Below the pieces are notes generated by a model that saw nothing but the letters and a program-made list of their open reading frames with translations, ran no database searches and had not been told where the DNA came from. A DNA stretch of 64,000 bases, from assembly GCF_022758885.1 (NCBI RefSeq), contig NZ_JALEBH010000001.1, positions 1,364,001-1,428,000 of the forward strand, given 5' to 3'. Source of the DNA: Sphingobium sp. BYY-5 (GTDB taxonomy: Bacteria; Pseudomonadota; Alphaproteobacteria; Sphingomonadales; Sphingomonadaceae). Shown piece by piece: positions 8,847 through 17,444 of the stretch; position 1 is the first letter of the stretch; each line of letters opens with the position of its first letter. The translations under genes were made by a program, and so were the position numbers.

Positions 8847-9460
8847 GAGGCGATGAGCTTCAGCACTTCCTCGCGCGACTTTTCATCGTCACGGAACACA
8901 CCCAACATGCGGCTGGTCTTCATGATGACGTTAGGGGTCCGCACGCCACGCCCGGTCATGCAGCCATGGGTCGCCTCGATCACAACGGCGACGCCCTGGG
9001 GCTTGAGATGTTCCCAGATGCAGTTCGCCACTTCGGATGTCAGCCGCTCCTGCACCTGCAACCGGTTGGCGAAGGCGTGGAGGACGCGGGCGAGCTTCGA
9101 AATGCCCACCACATATTGGCCGGGCAGATAGGCGATATGCGCGCGCCCGACGATGGGCGCCATATGATGTTCGCAATGCGACTGGAACGGAATATCCTTC
9201 AGCAGGACCACATCGTCATAGCCGCCCACTTCGTGGAAGATGCGCGAGAGATGATAGGCCGGGTCGTCGCCATAGCCCCGACAATATTCCTTCCACGCCC
9301 GCGCCACGCGCTCAGGCGTTTCCAGCAGTCCTTCCCGCTCAGGCGCATCGCCCGCCCAGCGGAGCAGGGTGCGGATCGCTTCGCTGACTTCGGCCGGAAC
9401 CGGCTCCTTGCCTTCGCCTACGGTTTCGGCATCGAGGTCATATGCCATGAACAGGGCCAC
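8843..9460 (-). CDS. folE: GTP cyclohydrolase I
   Basis: This 205-residue enzyme converts GTP to 7,8-dihydroneopterin triphosphate, the first step of folate and reduced-pterin synthesis. The zinc-site segments are intact: QSHCEHHMAPIVGRAHIAYLP (C96 and the adjacent His pair) and ATHGCMTGRGV (C167). TPERVARAW near residues 48-56 is typical of the family. Length is normal. It overlaps the downstream pteridine-reductase-like gene by 4 nt. About 145 bp separates it from the divergent nucleotidyltransferase gene and should contain both promoters. ATG 9448 is an alternative start four codons in. Confidence 0.96.
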   Translation of the reverse strand: MALFMAYDLDAETVGEGKEPVPAEVSEAIRTLLRWAGDAPEREGLLETPERVARAWKEYCRGYGDDPAYHLSRIFHEVGGYDDVVLLKDIPFQSHCEHHMAPIVGRAHIAYLPGQYVVGISKLARVLHAFANRLQVQERLTSEVANCIWEHLKPQGVAVVIEATHGCMTGRGVRTPNVIMKTSRMLGVFRDDEKSREEVLKLIAS

Positions 9461-9605
9461 TCCTTATGCTGTCGGCCCCCGCATATGGCGACTCGCTGGT
9501 CCGATGACCAGTCCTTTCCCACCGCTGGACACAAGATCGCCCCAGTGGCACATCGCACAGAATCGGGGCACATAATCGGGAACGCCCAGGGCATGACAAT
9601 CATCG

Positions 9606-10205
9606 ATGCGCACTGAAAAAATCGCCGCCGTCCTGCTGGCGGCCGGCACCTCGTCCCGTTTCGGCGAGGAAGACAAGCTGATGGCCGACCTACGTGGAAA
9701 GCCGGTGGTGGCGCATACGCTGGAAACGGTCGCGTCCATGGCCTTTGCCGAATTGGTCGCGGTCACGCGCCCGATCGAACTTGCCCCGGTCATCCACCGC
9801 AAGCTCGACCGGCGCGGCTACACCATATTGGTCAACGATCGGCCCGAAGAGGGCATGTCGGGCAGCATCATCCGGGCGGTCAGGCATGTGATGCCGGACC
9901 ACCGCATCCGGGGCATCCTCATCTGCCTGGCCGACATGCCCGATGTACCGCCCAGCCATTATAACCGCATCTGCCTGGCGGCGGAGGATACAGGATCGGT
10001 GATAGCCAGCACGGACGGCTTTTCCTCTTCCCCGCCCGCCTTCATCGGCCGCCAGCATTTCCCCGGCCTTCTGGCGCTGAAAGGCGATCACGGCGCCCGC
10101 GCGCTGTTGAGCCGTGGCATCCAGATCGAGACGACCAGCGCCATCCTGCACGATATCGATACGCCCGAAGACCTGGCAGGCAGCGGCCCCGTCACGCCGG
10201 GCTGA
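9606..10205 (+). CDS. MobA-like NTP transferase (MocA/molybdenum cofactor cytidylyltransferase type)
   Basis: The 199-residue protein opens with the nucleotide-binding loop LLAAGTSSRFGEEDKL (about 10-25) and has the metal-binding motif LADMP at about 118-122, the pattern of the MobA/MocA nucleotidyltransferase superfamily. Family members attach CMP or GMP to molybdopterin, or act in the maturation of molybdenum hydroxylases. No molybdoenzyme genes are nearby, so the exact substrate is open. It is convergent with the MFS gene, with only 3 bp between the two stop codons, and divergent from folE. Confidence 0.82.
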   Translation: MRTEKIAAVLLAAGTSSRFGEEDKLMADLRGKPVVAHTLETVASMAFAELVAVTRPIELAPVIHRKLDRRGYTILVNDRPEEGMSGSIIRAVRHVMPDHRIRGILICLADMPDVPPSHYNRICLAAEDTGSVIASTDGFSSSPPAFIGRQHFPGLLALKGDHGARALLSRGIQIETTSAILHDIDTPEDLAGSGPVTPG

Positions 10206-10208
10206 TGG

Positions 10209-11879
10209 TCAGCTCGACCGGGTGGGATCGGTCAGGCCGTCGCCCATCTCGCGGGCGTCGGGCGCGCGGCTGATCGGCAGCGATCCGGTCTGCCGCTCCA
10301 GCCGGCGATGCACGACCGGCGCGTCGGGACCGGAATGCAGCGCGTGGATCGCGTCGCTATTGGCAATGTCGGCGACGGTGCGCCGCTGGTTGTGGCGGAC
10401 ATAATCGAGCCAGGTCGACACATGATAGCGCTCGACCCAAAGATCGGATTCCCCCAGGTCGCGCAGCAATTGCCAGCCATGCGCGCCGTCGCGGCGGCGG
10501 ATGCGGCGACGCTCGCTCATCGCGGTCAGGAACGGCACGACCGACCCGATCGGGATGCGATATTCGATGGTGATGACGATCGGCCCGCTGCGCGGTTCCA
10601 CCGGGACGGCGGTGTCGGGTTCATGCCAGTCGTCGCGCGGGTCGAGATTGTCGTTCCCCGTCTGCGGCAGCGGCCGCCACAGGCCCAGCATCGCCGCCAC
10701 GAACTGCGCCGCAGCCGCGCCATACAGGCCCGCGACAACGCCATGATGTTCCACCACCCAGCCGAACAGCCAGGCGCCGCCCGCCATGCCGCCGAAAGCG
10801 ATCATCTGGTAGAGCGCGACCGCACGTGCCACCACCCAGCGAGGGGCGGACATCTGCACCGACACGTTGAAGGTGGAGAGCGCCAGCACCCAGCCGGCCC
10901 CCGCCAGCATATAGCCCAGGATCGCCAGCGCCAGCCAGCCGCTCGCCCCCGTGAGCGCAGTCCCCAGCGCCATTGCCAGCGCGGCGGAACGAACGATCGT
11001 CTCGATCGAGAAGCGCGTGCGCAGGTTGCGGCTGGACAGCGCGCCCAACACCGCGCCGACGCCGAACGCCCCGCTGGTGACGCCGAAGGTCAGCGCCCCG
11101 CCGCCCAGCAGATCGCGCGCGACCAGCGGCATCAGCGCGGACACGGCGGCAGCGCCGATGCCGAAGGCCCCGGCGCGCATCAGCACCCGCTTGATCTTCG
11201 GCGACGCGGACACATAGCCCACGCCCGCCACCATCGCGACGCCCAGCCGCTCGCGTGGCAGCAGCTTGGGCGGCAGGTCCGGCCGCCAGCGCGCCAGCAC
11301 GACCAGCAGCCCGACATAGCTGAGCGCATTGACAAGGAAGGCGGCCGCCGCCCCCGCCGCCGCGACAATGATGCCGCCCAGCGCCGGGCCGACGCTGCGC
11401 GCCAGGTTGAAGCCCATCGAGTTCATCGCCACTGCGCTGGGCAGGATCGTGCGCGGCACCATGTCGCCGACCGACGCCTGCCATGCGGGACCATTGATCG
11501 CGGTGGCGCAGCCCAGCAGGAAGGTGAAGCCCAGCAGCAGCCAGGGCGTCATCAGCCCGGCCCAGGCCGCAGCCGCGAGCAGCGCCGATGTCAGCAGCAT
11601 CGACGTCTGGCAGGCGATCATCACCTTGCGCCGGTCGAGATTGTCGGCCACCGCCCCCGCCCAGAGCGAGAGCAGCATGATCGGCAGCGTGGTCGCGGCA
11701 GGCACCAGCGCGATCAGCAGCGGCGAAGCGGACAGCGACGTCATCATCCAGGCCGCGCCGACCGACTGGATCAGGCCGCCGAAATTGGACGCGAGGCTGG
11801 CCGTCCAGATTGCGCGGAAAGTGGGAATGGAAAAGGGTGACGGGGGCTGCTGGGTCGGGGCTTCGGTCACACTGTCCAT
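10209..11879 (-). CDS. MFS transporter (MFS_3 family) with C-terminal soluble domain
   Basis: This 556-residue inner-membrane protein has about 12 predicted transmembrane helices in residues 15-420, beginning with FRAIWTASLASNFGGLIQS. It resembles the EntS-like exporter branch (Pfam MFS_3). After the last helix come roughly 120 soluble residues with PIVITIEYRIP, WQLLRDLGESDLWVERYHV and TWLDYVRHNQRRT. That tail resembles the ABM-type tail of this family and would lie in the cytoplasm. The family exports small molecules such as siderophores, but the substrate here is unknown. It is convergent with the nucleotidyltransferase gene. Confidence 0.85.
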   Translation of the reverse strand: MDSVTEAPTQQPPSPFSIPTFRAIWTASLASNFGGLIQSVGAAWMMTSLSASPLLIALVPAATTLPIMLLSLWAGAVADNLDRRKVMIACQTSMLLTSALLAAAAWAGLMTPWLLLGFTFLLGCATAINGPAWQASVGDMVPRTILPSAVAMNSMGFNLARSVGPALGGIIVAAAGAAAAFLVNALSYVGLLVVLARWRPDLPPKLLPRERLGVAMVAGVGYVSASPKIKRVLMRAGAFGIGAAAVSALMPLVARDLLGGGALTFGVTSGAFGVGAVLGALSSRNLRTRFSIETIVRSAALAMALGTALTGASGWLALAILGYMLAGAGWVLALSTFNVSVQMSAPRWVVARAVALYQMIAFGGMAGGAWLFGWVVEHHGVVAGLYGAAAAQFVAAMLGLWRPLPQTGNDNLDPRDDWHEPDTAVPVEPRSGPIVITIEYRIPIGSVVPFLTAMSERRRIRRRDGAHGWQLLRDLGESDLWVERYHVSTWLDYVRHNQRRTVADIANSDAIHALHSGPDAPVVHRRLERQTGSLPISRAPDAREMGDGLTDPTRSS

Positions 11880-11918
11880 AGGGCGGATATAACCCCAAGG
11901 GACAAAGGCGCAACGCTT

Positions 11919-12653
11919 CTATACCGTCCCGGTACGCAGCGCCCGCGCCCAGTCGGCACGCCCCCGCGCATCAGCCACCCGCGCGGCGGATTCCCAGTCA
12001 TAATCGAGCTCGACGATCTCCGCCGTCCAGCCGGACGCGCCCTTCTCCACGATCGCATAGCAGGCATGGGGCGATCCCGTCTCCACCTTGTGCGGAACGG
12101 GATGGTCGTCGTCATAGGCAGGCAGGCCGACACTGCCGGGATTGACGATCAATCCGCCACCCGCCCGATGATGGACACGCGGCACATGGGTATGGCCGCA
12201 CAGGATGAGCGGCGGCGCCACGCCCCCTGCCCGCGCCTCCACTTCCCCTGTCGTGGCAGGCCGAACCCCGTCTCCCTCGATCGTTTCCAGGAAATAGACG
12301 AGGTCGCCGTTCGGCGATCCATGGACCATCAGCAGGTCGTCGGCCAGCCAGAGTTGTTCGGGCAGACCCGCGATCCAGTCACGATGGCGAGGTTGCAGGA
12401 CGGAGTCGGCATGACGATCCGACAGCCCCATCTCTTCCGGCGTCCGGGTCAGCAATTGCCGCTCATGATTGCCCCTGATCGTCGGCAGATCCAGCGCCAT
12501 CAGCCGGTCGGCCGTCTCGCATGGAAAGAGCGGCCCGGACAGGATGTCGCCCAGATTGACGATGCGATCGATGCCCCGCATGGCGATGTCCGCCAGCACG
12601 GCGTCCAGTGCAATGATATTGCCATGGATATCGGAGAGGACGGCGATGCGCAT
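11919..12653 (-). CDS. metallophosphoesterase
   Basis: The 244-residue protein carries all calcineurin-type phosphoesterase motifs in order: SDIHGN at 6-11, LGDILSGP, RGNHERQ and CGHTHVPRVHH. It resembles YfcE/diadenosine-tetraphosphatase-like enzymes of about 240 residues. The frame extends 56 codons upstream, but ATG 12653 places the first metal motif at the N-terminus as the family requires and is preceded by CAGGGTC. It is divergent from the thiolase operon across a 224-bp gap. The natural phosphoester substrate cannot be deduced. Confidence 0.87.
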   Translation of the reverse strand: MRIAVLSDIHGNIIALDAVLADIAMRGIDRIVNLGDILSGPLFPCETADRLMALDLPTIRGNHERQLLTRTPEEMGLSDRHADSVLQPRHRDWIAGLPEQLWLADDLLMVHGSPNGDLVYFLETIEGDGVRPATTGEVEARAGGVAPPLILCGHTHVPRVHHRAGGGLIVNPGSVGLPAYDDDHPVPHKVETGSPHACYAIVEKGASGWTAEIVELDYDWESAARVADARGRADWARALRTGTV

Positions 12654-12794
12654 GACCCTGAATGCCACGGAGATTCGTGCGATAAAAGGGAATAAACAGA
12701 ACAACAACCCGGACAGCAGCAACGCCCATGCAACCGATGCACCCCCATTGCCGTTACGGCAGGGCTGCGGCAGCGAAAGCATCGCAATAGAGGC

Positions 12795-12822
12795 TTGCAC
12801 TTTACGTAAACGTAAATACATT
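12795..12822 (+). promoter_or_regulatory. LiuR-like palindromic operator inside a candidate promoter of the beta-oxidation pair
   Basis: TTTACGTAAACGTAAA at 12801-12816 consists of 7-bp inverted arms TTTACGT/ACGTAAA around AA. It sits exactly between a -35-like TTGCAC (12795-12800) and a -10-like TACATT (12817-12822). Palindromes with TTTACGT/ACGTAAA arms resemble those reported for the MerR-family regulator LiuR of acyl-CoA and branched-chain amino-acid catabolism, and the gene downstream is a thiolase. No liuR gene is in the window. The promoter assignment is inferred. Confidence 0.55.
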
Positions 12823-12877
12823 CACGGCAACATCTTATGCATTTGGCGATGCGCCGGAGCGCCCCCATGGAGAGGGA

Positions 12878-14092
12878 ATGAACATGGAAGCCTATATTTA
12901 CGACGCCGTCAGGACGCCCCGTGGCCGGGGCAAGGCGGACGGGTCGCTGCACGAAATCACCCCCATCCAACTGGCGACTCAGGTGCTGGAAGCTGTGCGC
13001 GACCGCAACCAGATCGACACCGCCGATGTCGATGACGTGATCCTGGGCTGCGTCAGCCCGGTCGGCGAACAGGGCGCGGACATTGCCCGCGTCGCGGTGC
13101 TGAACGCCGACTATGCGCAGACCGTGCCGGGCGTGCAGATCAACCGTTTCTGCGCGTCGGGTTTGGAAGCGGTGAACATGGCCGCCGCAAAAGTCTATTC
13201 GGGCGAGGCGATGTTCGCGATCGGCGGCGGCGTCGAGTCCATGAGCCGCGTGCCGATGGCGTCGGACGGCGGCGCCTGGGCGATGGACCCGGCGGTTGCC
13301 TACAAGACCTATTTCGCGCCGCAGGGCATCGGCGCGGACGTGATCGCCACCAAGTTCGGCATCAGCCGCGATGACGTGGACGCTTATGCCGTGGAGAGCC
13401 AGCGCCGCGCCAAGCAGGCCTGGGACGAAGGCCGCTTCAAAAAGTCGATCCTCCCGGTGAAGGATGTGATTGGCCAGCCCGTGCTGAACCATGACGAACA
13501 TATGCGCCCCGACGCAACGATGCAGTCGCTTGGGTCGCTCAAGCCCAGCTTCGCTGCGCTGGGCGAGGATATGCCCGGCTTCGACACCGTAGCCCTGCTC
13601 CGTTACCCGGAGCTGGAGAAGGTCAACCATGTCCACCATGCCGGCAACAGCAGCGGCATCGTCGATGGCGCCGCCGCCGTGCTGGTCGGCAGCAAGGCGA
13701 TGGGCGAGAAATATGGGCTGAAGCCCCGCGCCCGTATCAAGGCGATGGCCTCGATCGGGTCGGAACCGCTCATCATGCTGACCGGCCCGGAATTCGTCGC
13801 GGGCAAGCTGCTGTCGCGCGCGGGCATGACCACCGCCGACATCGACCTGTGGGAACTGAACGAAGCCTTCGCATCGGTGGTGCTACGCTACATGCAGGCG
13901 ATGGACCTGGATCACAGCAAGATCAACGTCAATGGCGGCGCGATCGCCATGGGCCATCCGCTGGGCGCGACCGGCGCGATGGTGCTGGGCACGGCGCTGG
14001 ACGAGCTGGAGCGATCGGGCAAGGGCACGGCGCTCATCAACCTGTGCGTTGGCGCGGGCATGGGCACCGGGATCATCATAGAGCGTATCTAA
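12878..14092 (+). CDS. acetyl-CoA acetyltransferase / 3-ketoacyl-CoA thiolase
   Basis: This 404-residue thiolase cleaves 3-ketoacyl-CoA with CoA. The acyl-accepting cysteine is C92 in [13 protein letters not shown], the catalytic histidine is in [16 protein letters not shown], and the second cysteine is in [11 protein letters not shown] near the C-terminus, all in normal spacing. GAGAGG precedes ATG 12878 by 5-8 bp. It is followed after a palindromic repeat by the FadB-type multifunctional gene, so together they supply the last three steps of the beta-oxidation spiral. The LiuR-like palindrome upstream suggests control by an acyl-CoA-responsive MerR protein. Confidence 0.93.
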   Translation: MNMEAYIYDAVRTPRGRGKADGSLHEITPIQLATQVLEAVRDRNQIDTADVDDVILGCVSPVGEQGADIARVAVLNADYAQTVPGVQINRFCASGLEAVNMAAAKVYSGEAMFAIGGGVESMSRVPMASDGGAWAMDPAVAYKTYFAPQGIGADVIATKFGISRDDVDAYAVESQRRAKQAWDEGRFKKSILPVKDVIGQPVLNHDEHMRPDATMQSLGSLKPSFAALGEDMPGFDTVALLRYPELEKVNHVHHAGNSSGIVDGAAAVLVGSKAMGEKYGLKPRARIKAMASIGSEPLIMLTGPEFVAGKLLSRAGMTTADIDLWELNEAFASVVLRYMQAMDLDHSKINVNGGAIAMGHPLGATGAMVLGTALDELERSGKGTALINLCVGAGMGTGIIIERI

Positions 14093-14102
14093 TTCCCATT
14101 TC

Positions 14103-14179
14103 CCGTTCGGGCTGAGCCTGTCGAAGCCCCTTCCTTCTTCAAAGAAAGAGAAGCCCTTCGACAGGCTCAGGGCGAACGG
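14103..14179. repeat. dispersed palindromic repeat (GTTCGGGCTGAGCCTGTCGA family)
   Basis: The imperfect arms 14103-14130 and 14151-14179 surround a loop that has its own short stem (CTTTCTT-like). The same unit is found at 58091-58171. It lies between the thiolase and fadB genes on one transcript, so it may process or stabilise mRNA; it has no T-tract typical of a terminator. Confidence 0.85.
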
Positions 14180-14196
14180 AGAGTAAAGGCAAAGCC

Positions 14197-16374
14197 ATGA
14201 ACACTATTCGCTTCGACATAGACGCCGACGGCATCGCCACCCTGACCATCGACGTGCCGGACCAGTCGATGAACGTCATCGGCCCGGATTTCCTGGCCGA
14301 TCTGGATGCCGCGATCACGCGCATCGCGTCGGAAGAGGCCATCAAGGGCGCGGTGATCGGGTCGGGCAAGGACAGCGGCTTCATGGCCGGGATGGACCTG
14401 AAATATTTCGCCTCCATGCTGGGCACCGCCGATGGATCGCGCCCTGCCCCCGCCGCCATCTTCGACAAAGTATTCGTGCTGAACGGCCTGTTCCGTCGCC
14501 TTGAAACCAGCGGCAAGCCGGTTGCCTGCGCGATCGAGGGCACCTGCGTCGGCGGCGGTTTCGAACTGGCGCTGGCCTGTCACCGCCGCATCGTCGGCGA
14601 CAGCCCGAAGACCCAGCTTGGCCTGCCCGAAATCCTGATCGGCCTCTTCCCCGGCGGTGGCGGGTCACAGCGCCTGCCGCGCGTCATGGGCGTGCAGGCG
14701 TCGCTGATGTACATGTTGCAGGGCAAGCTGTTCCGTCCCGCCGAAGCCGCAATGCTCAAGGTCGTGGACCAGGTCGTACCGCAGGGCACGGCGGTCGCGG
14801 CGGCGAAGCTATGGGTGAAGGCCAATCCTAGCGCCAATACCCAGCCCTGGGACGTGAAGGGGTTCAAGGTGCCCGGCGGCGCGGGTGGCTTCAACCCCGG
14901 CTTCGTCCAGACCATGGCCGCCGCCCTGCCGATGACGCTGAAGCAGACCCAGCGCAACATGAACGCGCCCATTGCCCTGCTGTCGGCCGTCTATGAAGGC
15001 ATCACCCTGCCGATGGACCGCGCGATCCGGGTCGAGAGCAAATATTTCGCCAAGGTCGCCGCCGACCCGCAGGCCAGCAACATGATCCGCAGCCTGTTCG
15101 TCAACAAACAGGCCGCCGAACGCGGCGCGCGGCGTCCCAAGGGTGAGGCCAAGGCGCCGACGAAGAAACTGGCCATGCTGGGCGCGGGCATGATGGGGGC
15201 AGGCATCGCCACCGTCGCCGCGCAGGCGGGGATAGAGGTCGTGCTGTTCGACCGCGATCAGGCCTATGCGCAAAAGGGCAAGGCGCATGTCGAGGCGGTG
15301 CTGACCAAGCGCCTGGGCAAGGGCATGACACCGGAAAAGCTGGCGGAGACGCTGGCCCGCGTCACCCCGACCACCGACTATGCCGCGCTTGCCGGGGCCG
15401 ACTTCGTGATCGAGGCGGTGTTCGAGGATGTCGCTATCAAGGCGGAAGTGACCAAGAAGGTCGAGGAAGTGCTGGGCGCGGACACCATCTTCGGGTCCAA
15501 CACCTCCACCCTGCCCATCACCAAGCTGGCGCGGGCCTGGTCGAAGCCGGAGAATTTTATTGGCGTCCACTTCTTCTCCCCAGTCGAGAAGATGCCGCTG
15601 GTGGAAATCATCCTGGGCAAGCAGACCGGCCCGGCCGCGATCGCCAAGGCGCTGGATTTCGTCAGCCAGATCAAGAAGACCCCGATCGTCGTCCATGACA
15701 GCCGCGGCTTCTACACCTCGCGCAGCTTCGGCACCTATGTGCAGGAAGGCGCGGAGCTGGTCGGCGAAGGCGTCAATCCGGCGCTGATCGAAAATGCCGG
15801 CAAGCAGCTCGGTATGCCCACCGGCCCGCTGGCGGTCAGCGACGAAGTGTCGATCGAACTGGGCGTCAAGATCATGACCGCCGCGAAGAAGGAACTGGGC
15901 GACGCCTATGTTCCCCAGGGTTCGGACGACATCATGGTCAAGATGGTCGATGCCGGACGGCTGGGCCGCAAGAATGGCAAGGGCTGGTACGACTATCCCG
16001 AAGACGCGAAGAAGCATCTGTCCCCGGTTCTGGGCGAGATGTTCCCGCGCGCGGCGCAGCAGCCCGACGTGGAGGCGGTGAAGGAACGCCTCCTCTATCG
16101 CCAGCTTATCGAATGCGCGCGCTGCTTCGAGGAAGGCGTGCTGGAAACGCCGGAAGATGGCGATATCGGCGCGATCTTCGGCTGGGGCTTTGCGCCTTAT
16201 ACGGGCGGGCCGTTCAGCCATATGGACACGGTGGGCATCTCTCATGTCGTGGCCGTGCTGGACCGGCTGGCCGCCAGCCATGGTGAGCGTTTCGCACCCA
16301 CAGCACAGTTGCGCGAGATGGCGGCCAACGGCGCGACCTTCTATCGCCCCGTTCCGTCCCGCGCCGCAGCATGA
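14197..16374 (+). CDS. 3-hydroxyacyl-CoA dehydrogenase / enoyl-CoA hydratase, FadB/FadJ type
   Basis: The 725-residue multifunctional enzyme has an N-terminal crotonase domain (about 1-290; GFMAGMDLKYF and CVGGGFELALACH form the oxyanion hole). A linker leads to a Rossmann domain starting LGAGMMGAGIATVAAQAG near residue 328, and then come the 3-hydroxyacyl-CoA dehydrogenase C-terminal domains (GVHFFSPVEKMPLVEI; NDSRGFYTSR-like HDSRGFYTSR). It hydrates enoyl-CoA and oxidises the 3-hydroxyacyl-CoA with NAD+. Length and domain order match alphaproteobacterial FadB/FadJ. It is downstream of the thiolase and ends before a strong terminator at 16405. Confidence 0.94.
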   Translation: MNTIRFDIDADGIATLTIDVPDQSMNVIGPDFLADLDAAITRIASEEAIKGAVIGSGKDSGFMAGMDLKYFASMLGTADGSRPAPAAIFDKVFVLNGLFRRLETSGKPVACAIEGTCVGGGFELALACHRRIVGDSPKTQLGLPEILIGLFPGGGGSQRLPRVMGVQASLMYMLQGKLFRPAEAAMLKVVDQVVPQGTAVAAAKLWVKANPSANTQPWDVKGFKVPGGAGGFNPGFVQTMAAALPMTLKQTQRNMNAPIALLSAVYEGITLPMDRAIRVESKYFAKVAADPQASNMIRSLFVNKQAAERGARRPKGEAKAPTKKLAMLGAGMMGAGIATVAAQAGIEVVLFDRDQAYAQKGKAHVEAVLTKRLGKGMTPEKLAETLARVTPTTDYAALAGADFVIEAVFEDVAIKAEVTKKVEEVLGADTIFGSNTSTLPITKLARAWSKPENFIGVHFFSPVEKMPLVEIILGKQTGPAAIAKALDFVSQIKKTPIVVHDSRGFYTSRSFGTYVQEGAELVGEGVNPALIENAGKQLGMPTGPLAVSDEVSIELGVKIMTAAKKELGDAYVPQGSDDIMVKMVDAGRLGRKNGKGWYDYPEDAKKHLSPVLGEMFPRAAQQPDVEAVKERLLYRQLIECARCFEEGVLETPEDGDIGAIFGWGFAPYTGGPFSHMDTVGISHVVAVLDRLAASHGERFAPTAQLREMAANGATFYRPVPSRAAA

Positions 16375-16378
16375 CCGA

Positions 16379-16406
16379 TTGGTAAATCGTAACGCTTCTG
16401 TATTAG
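16379..16406 (+). promoter_or_regulatory. candidate sigma-70 promoter of galE
   Basis: TTGGTA (16379-16384) and TATTAG (16401-16406) are separated by 16 bp. Initiation 6-8 bp downstream would start the galE mRNA inside the left arm of the fadB terminator, so galE transcripts from here would not form that hairpin. This is a prediction from hexamer similarity only. Confidence 0.35.
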
Positions 16407-16439
16407 GTCTCCCCGAACATCTCCGGGGAGACCTTTTTT
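16405..16439 (+). terminator. Rho-independent terminator between fadB and galE
   Basis: AGGTCTCCCCG and CGGGGAGACCT form an 11-bp perfect stem with an 8-nt loop, followed by a run of T. It ends 3 bp before the galE ATG. The only Shine-Dalgarno-like sequence of galE, GGGGAG, is part of the right arm. Confidence 0.92.
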
Positions 16440-16442
16440 CTT

Positions 16443-17444
16443 ATGAGCAAGCCAACGGTCCTGGTTACGGGCGGCGCCGGCTATATCGGCAGCCATGCGG
16501 TGCTGGCGCTGAAGGACGCCGGCTATGGCGTGGTGGTGATCGACAATCTGGTCACGGGCTTTCGCTGGGCGGTGCCGGACGGCGTTACCTTCGTGCAGGG
16601 GGACATATCCGACCAGCCGCTGGTGCAGGCGACGTTACGCGATCATGATGTGAAGGCGATCATGCACTTCGCCGGGTCGGTCGTCGTGCCGGAATCGGTC
16701 GAGAACCCCCTCAAATATTATCATAATAACAGCGCCAAGACCCGCGACCTGATCGAAAGCGCGGTGGCGGTCGGCGTGCCGCACTTCATCTTCTCCTCCA
16801 CCGCCGCGACCTACGGCATTCCGGAGGAAAGTCCGGTCAAGGAAACGACGCCGCAGCGGCCGATCAACCCCTATGGCATGTCGAAGCTGATGACCGAATA
16901 TATGCTGCGCGACGTGGCGGCGGCGCATCCGATCAACTTCTGCGCGCTGCGCTATTTCAACGTCGCGGGCGCGGACCCCGAAGGCCGTACCGGCCAGTCG
17001 ACGGCGGGCGCGACGCACCTTATCAAGGTCGCGGTCGAAGCGGCGCTGGGCAAGCGCAGCCATGTCTCGGTGTTCGGCACCGATTTCGACACGCCCGACG
17101 GCACGGGCGTGCGCGACTATATCCATGTCACCGACCTCGCCAACGCGCATCTGCTGGCGCTGGAGGCGCTGATCGCCAAGCCGGAGCAGAATTATCTGCT
17201 CAACTGCGGCTATGGCCGGGGTTTTTCGGTGCTGGAGGTGCTGGACGCCGTCGACCGCGTCACCAACATGACGATCGATCGCCGGCTGGAGGGCCGCCGC
17301 GCCGGCGATCCGGATTCGCTGATTTCGGACAATCGCGCAATCATGGCCGAATTTCCCTGGCAGCCGCGCTATGCCGACCTCACGCAGATCGTCACCCATG
17401 CGCTCGCCTGGGAACGCAAGCTGAGCGATATACAGAAGACATGA
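16443..17444 (+). CDS. galE: UDP-glucose 4-epimerase
   Basis: The 333-residue protein interconverts UDP-glucose and UDP-galactose for exopolysaccharide and LPS precursors. The NAD-binding GGAGYIGSH is at about 10-18, SSTAATYG carries the catalytic Ser/Thr region, and the YxxxK pair is in NPYGMSKLMTEY. ALRYFNVAGADPEGRTGQ is characteristic of GalE. Its start is unusual because it directly follows a terminator whose right arm contains the likely ribosome-binding site about 12 bp upstream. The stop overlaps the next gene by 4 nt (ATGA). Confidence 0.94.
   Translation: MSKPTVLVTGGAGYIGSHAVLALKDAGYGVVVIDNLVTGFRWAVPDGVTFVQGDISDQPLVQATLRDHDVKAIMHFAGSVVVPESVENPLKYYHNNSAKTRDLIESAVAVGVPHFIFSSTAATYGIPEESPVKETTPQRPINPYGMSKLMTEYMLRDVAAAHPINFCALRYFNVAGADPEGRTGQSTAGATHLIKVAVEAALGKRSHVSVFGTDFDTPDGTGVRDYIHVTDLANAHLLALEALIAKPEQNYLLNCGYGRGFSVLEVLDAVDRVTNMTIDRRLEGRRAGDPDSLISDNRAIMAEFPWQPRYADLTQIVTHALAWERKLSDIQKT

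Noticed and set aside
10308..11840. 510-codon open frame opposite the MFS gene
   Set aside because: Its composition is dominated by Arg, Gln, His and Ala, as expected of an antisense frame, and it has no motif.
14809..16281. 490-codon open frame opposite fadB
   Set aside because: It is a shadow of the FadB coding strand without recognisable domains.
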